From: Streptosporangiaceae bacterium
Lineage (GTDB): Bacteria; Actinomycetota; Actinomycetes; Streptosporangiales; Streptosporangiaceae
Direction of reading: 5' to 3'
Assembly (NCBI GenBank): GCA_025934635.1
Contig: JAICWX010000188.1
Location: forward strand, 1 to 17,252
DNA: 17,252 nt
The notes beneath the pieces are model-generated. The model saw nothing but the letters and a program-made list of their open reading frames with translations, was not told the origin of the DNA and made no database searches. The position numbers and the translations under genes are program-made. Each line of letters begins with the position of its first letter. The first letter of the stretch is position 1. This document shows positions 15,412 through 17,252 of this stretch, one piece after another.

Positions 15412-15843
15412 CTAGGCGGCCAGTGCCTGCGGGGCCAGTGCCTGCGAGGCCAGTGCCTGCGAGGCCAGTGCCCGCGGGGCCAGTGCCCGCTGAGCCAGGG
15501 CCTGCTGGGTGCGCAGGTCGCCGGCGACTTGCTCGGTCAGGATGATGAGGGTGGTGTCCAGCGCGCCGGCCAGGGCGGCGATCATCTCGCTGGACGGTTC
15601 CTTGCGGCCGCGCTCGATCTCGGAGAGGTACTGCGGCGAGATGCCGGCCCGGGCGGCGGTCTCCGAGAGCGTCTCGTCCCGGTCCTGGCGCAGCGCCCGG
15701 AGGCGGCGGCCTAGCACCTCGCGCCAGAGCGGCTCCTGCGCAGGGCGTTCCCGGGCTGGCAGCTCTCGGGAAGGTGCCTGGGGCGGGGACGCCTGGGGCT
15801 GGGGTTCCCGTCGCAGCGGGACGACGCGCGCGCTCTCGGCCAT
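15412..15843 (-). CDS. ClgR/PopR-type XRE-family regulator with Ala-rich repeats and C-terminal LAA
   Basis: A 143-residue protein: a low-complexity Pro/Arg/Gln head, a helix-turn-helix domain at about 41-106 (GRRLRALRQ, then GISPQYLSEIERGRKEPSSE with recognition helix, then ALDTTLIIL), and a tail of pentapeptide repeats of type QALA(S/P) ending in LAA. The SEIERGRKE-SSE phrase is the signature of ClgR and its paralogue PopR, activators of actinobacterial clpP operons, which carry C-terminal Ala-Ala degrons read by ClpP1P2. Its position beside a clpP pair fits PopR, which controls the second clpP pair in Streptomyces. Start ATG 15843 has only a weak GGCGG upstream. That it activates the neighbouring clpP genes is inference. 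Confidence 0.85.
   Translation of the reverse strand: MAESARVVPLRREPQPQASPPQAPSRELPARERPAQEPLWREVLGRRLRALRQDRDETLSETAARAGISPQYLSEIERGRKEPSSEMIAALAGALDTTLIILTEQVAGDLRTQQALAQRALAPRALASQALASQALAPQALAA
15421..15510. repeat. Six tandem 15-bp units coding the regulator's C-terminal tail
   Basis: Six consecutive 15-bp units: CAGTGCCTGCGGGGC (15421), two identical CAGTGCCTGCGAGGC (15436 and 15451), then three diverged copies to 15510. On the minus strand each gives five residues of type (Q/R)ALA(P/S), right before the final LAA. The frame is preserved by the unit length. Confidence 0.9.
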
Positions 15844-16049
15844 ACCGCCAGCGTAAGGCGGCGCATTCCCCGAGCCTATTTGTTTCGCTACCGGCGGACC
15901 TTCGCTAAATATTCATATTTCGCCCATATCACCCATGTTTGGGGTGGCTGAATCGGATTGGGGCAGAGGGGGCGCGTGGGGTTGGTGCGGACTGCGCGGG
16001 GTGGGCTCGCGGGGGAGGTGGGCTCGCGGGCGGCCAGCATAGTTCCGGG
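15844..16049. promoter_or_regulatory. Region upstream of the XRE gene and downstream of the LLM gene
   Basis: A 206-bp stretch without a supported gene. It includes a 7-bp direct repeat TTCGCTA at 15884-15890 and 15901-15907, 17 bp apart, which may be a regulator site for the XRE gene since ClgR sites carry TTCGC-type half-sites; a short AT-rich segment at 15905-15950; and a 14-bp direct repeat GGTGGGCTCGCGGG at 16000 and 16017. No terminator hairpin with a T-run was recognised. Confidence 0.4.
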
Positions 16050-16925
16050 CTAGCGGGTGACGGCGATGACGGTGCGGGCGTAGCGGCGGAGGTGGGTGAG
16101 CTTGGTTTCCAGCAGCTCGGTGTCGGGGCCGGTGACGTAGGGCCAGCGGAAGCCGACGATGACGTCGGTGACGCCCTGGTCCTCCAGGCGGCGGAGGCCG
16201 TCATGGGTGTAGGCGTCGGTCGAGATGACGTGGATCTCGAACGGCTGGCTCTCGGTGCCCTCCTCGCGGCGGAACCGGGCCAGCTTCGCCAGCAGGCCGG
16301 GCAGGTCGGCGGGGTCTCCCCCGCCGTGCATCCAGCCGTCGCCGGCCCGGGCGGCGCGGCGCAGGGCGGCGTCGGAGTGGCCGCCGACCAGGACCGGGAT
16401 CGGCTCGGGGGGCACCGGGGCGATCTTGACGGGGGGCAGGTCGAAGACCGTGCCGTGGTACTCGAAGTAGCCGCCCGCGGCCAGGCCGCGCAGGATCGCG
16501 ATGGCCTCGTCCATCCGCCGGCCGCGGCCGGCCCAGTCGATGCCGAGGATCTCGTAGTCCTCGCGCCAGGGGCTGACGCCGACGCCGAGGACCAGGCGGC
16601 CGCCGACCAGGACGGCGGTCGAGGTGGCCTGCTTGGCGGTCAGCACCGGGTCGCGCACCGGCAGCTTGAGGACGAACGTGGTGAACCGCAGCGTGCTGGT
16701 CACCGCGCCCAGCGCCGGGATCAGCGAGAAGGGCTCGAGGAACGGCTTGTCCTCGAGGAACTCCCGGCTGCCGTCCGGGTTGAACGGGTACACGCTGTCG
16801 GAGTGCCGGGGGTAGCAGATGCTGTCCGGCACGATCATGGAGTCGTAGCCGGCCTCCTCGGCCGCGCGGGCCAGCGCCGGGTAGAAGGAAGGGTCGGTCA
16901 TCGATTCTGCATAGCTGAACCGCAC
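16050..16925 (-). CDS. LLM-class (F420-dependent or flavin) oxidoreductase
   Basis: A 291-residue luciferase-like monooxygenase family protein. Typical features: MRFSYAES at the start, a segment EEAGYDSMIVPDS, the strand-helix LRFTTFVLKLPVRDPVLTAKQ, then LVGGRLVLGVGVSPWREDYEILG and PIPVLVGGHSDAALRRAARAGDGWM, which shape the cofactor phosphate site. LLM enzymes of actinomycetes often use F420; F420 versus FMN cannot be decided here. The substrate is unknown. The start is GTG 16925; no Shine-Dalgarno precedes it. On this strand TTGACC (16957-16962) lies 18 bp before TAGTTT, which is about 7 bp before the GTG, suggesting a leaderless transcript. A KstR-like dyad lies between those boxes. It is divergent from the second SnoaL-like gene. 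Confidence 0.85.
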   Translation of the reverse strand: MRFSYAESMTDPSFYPALARAAEEAGYDSMIVPDSICYPRHSDSVYPFNPDGSREFLEDKPFLEPFSLIPALGAVTSTLRFTTFVLKLPVRDPVLTAKQATSTAVLVGGRLVLGVGVSPWREDYEILGIDWAGRGRRMDEAIAILRGLAAGGYFEYHGTVFDLPPVKIAPVPPEPIPVLVGGHSDAALRRAARAGDGWMHGGGDPADLPGLLAKLARFRREEGTESQPFEIHVISTDAYTHDGLRRLEDQGVTDVIVGFRWPYVTGPDTELLETKLTHLRRYARTVIAVTR

Positions 16926-16936
16926 GCGTAAAAAAC

Positions 16937-16951
16937 TAGAACAGGTTCTTG
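16937..16951. promoter_or_regulatory. KstR-like operator in the divergent LLM/SnoaL promoter
   Basis: TAGAACAGGTTCTTG is a dyad with AGAAC/GTTCT arms and one mismatch to TnnAACnnGTTnnA. It differs by a single base from the copy at 11194-11208. On the minus strand it lies between putative -35 (16957-16962) and -10 elements of the LLM gene, and on the plus strand it is 49 bp from the second SnoaL-like start, so one dimer could control both genes. Confidence 0.6.
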
Positions 16952-16985
16952 TTTTCGGTCAACTACATAGACCAAGCTAATCTCC

Positions 16986-17252
16986 ATGGACCCTGCCCCT
17001 GTGGACCTGGCCACGATCGAAGAGATCCGCCAGGTGAAATACCGGTACCTGCGGTGCGTGGACCTGAAGCTGTGGGACGAGCTGGCCGAGGTGTTCACCC
17101 CGGACGCCACCGTGGACTACGGCACGCAGGTCTACGGCAAGCCGCTGAAGCTGGACGGCCGGGACGCGATCGTCGGCTTCCTGCGCAAGAACCTCGGGCC
17201 TTCCATGATCACCGTGCACCGCGCGGGCCAGCCGGAGATCACCGTGGACGGC
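16986..17252 (+). CDS. Second SnoaL-like / NTF2-fold protein, truncated by window end
   Basis: The 89 visible residues align with the SnoaL-like protein at 11242 without gaps: 54 of 79 residues are identical, including EEIRQVKYR, LRCVDLK, DYGT, YGKPL and AGQPEITVDG. ATG 16986 is the natural start, since conservation begins about eight residues later; no good Shine-Dalgarno is visible. It shares with its paralogue the upstream TAGAACA-GTTCTTGTTTT element at near-equal spacing, so promoter and gene probably duplicated together. The rest lies beyond the window. Confidence 0.75.
   Translation, partial: MDPAPVDLATIEEIRQVKYRYLRCVDLKLWDELAEVFTPDATVDYGTQVYGKPLKLDGRDAIVGFLRKNLGPSMITVHRAGQPEITVDG

Noticed and set aside
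16000..16030. 14-bp direct repeat GGTGGGCTCGCGGG as attachment site or mobile-element end
   Set aside because: No integrase, transposase, tRNA or inverted ends nearby; likely simple G-rich slippage.
15929..16204. Short minus-strand frame rich in Pro/Ser/Ala between the XRE and LLM genes
   Set aside because: Its composition is typical of a shadow frame; it overlaps the LLM 3' end and has no Shine-Dalgarno or recognisable motif.
11194..16951. Firm assignment of the AAC-N2-GTT dyads to KstR
   Set aside because: Many TetR-family regulators bind similar short dyads, no sterol-catabolism gene is visible, and only one copy fits the consensus fully. Kept as resemblance only.

Overview
The window is very GC-rich, with strong third-position G/C bias, GTG starts and stacked 4-bp start/stop overlaps. 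This points to a high-GC actinomycete. Carriage of an AftD-type arabinofuranosyltransferase, a DUF2613 miniprotein and a PorA-family (DUF3068) protein suggests a lineage with an arabinan-like envelope polymer, as in mycobacteria and relatives. The species cannot be named from sequence alone.

Left part (1-10919). After a partial TetR-like C-terminus on the plus strand, everything is on the minus strand. Read in the direction of transcription (10919 down to 173), the order is: DUF2613 miniprotein, polyprenyl-phosphate-type GT2, GT4 glycosyltransferase, a giant AftD-like GT-C enzyme, two membrane-anchored DUF4185-like (GH183 endo-D-arabinanase-like) proteins, and then, behind its own promoter, a DUF3068/PorA-family protein. 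GT2/GT4, GT4/AftD and the two DUF4185 genes are joined by GTGA or ATGA overlaps. The layout suggests that synthesis and trimming of one arabinan-containing glycan are encoded together.

Right part (11236-17252). The plus strand carries a SnoaL-like protein, a condensation/PapA-like acyltransferase coupled by ATGA to a DMT-type membrane transporter, and a pair of ClpP paralogues, also overlapping by ATGA. Convergent to the ClpP pair is a ClgR/PopR-type XRE regulator. A minus-strand LLM-class (F420/flavin) oxidoreductase is divergent from a second, truncated SnoaL-like gene that is 68% identical (54 of 79 aligned residues) to the first.

Regulation links the halves. A 16-bp dyad (GTTACT-N4-AGTAAC and variants) occurs at five non-coding or gene-start locations, six copies in all. 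A KstR-like dyad (TnnAACnnGTTnnA and one-mismatch variants) lies upstream of the DUF3068 gene and of both SnoaL genes. The most interesting points are a ClpP pair in which the second member has Gly at the catalytic Ser position, its neighbouring regulator ending in alanine-rich pentapeptide repeats and LAA, the arabinan synthesis/degradation operon, and an AftD reading frame that runs 223 bp into the next gene.
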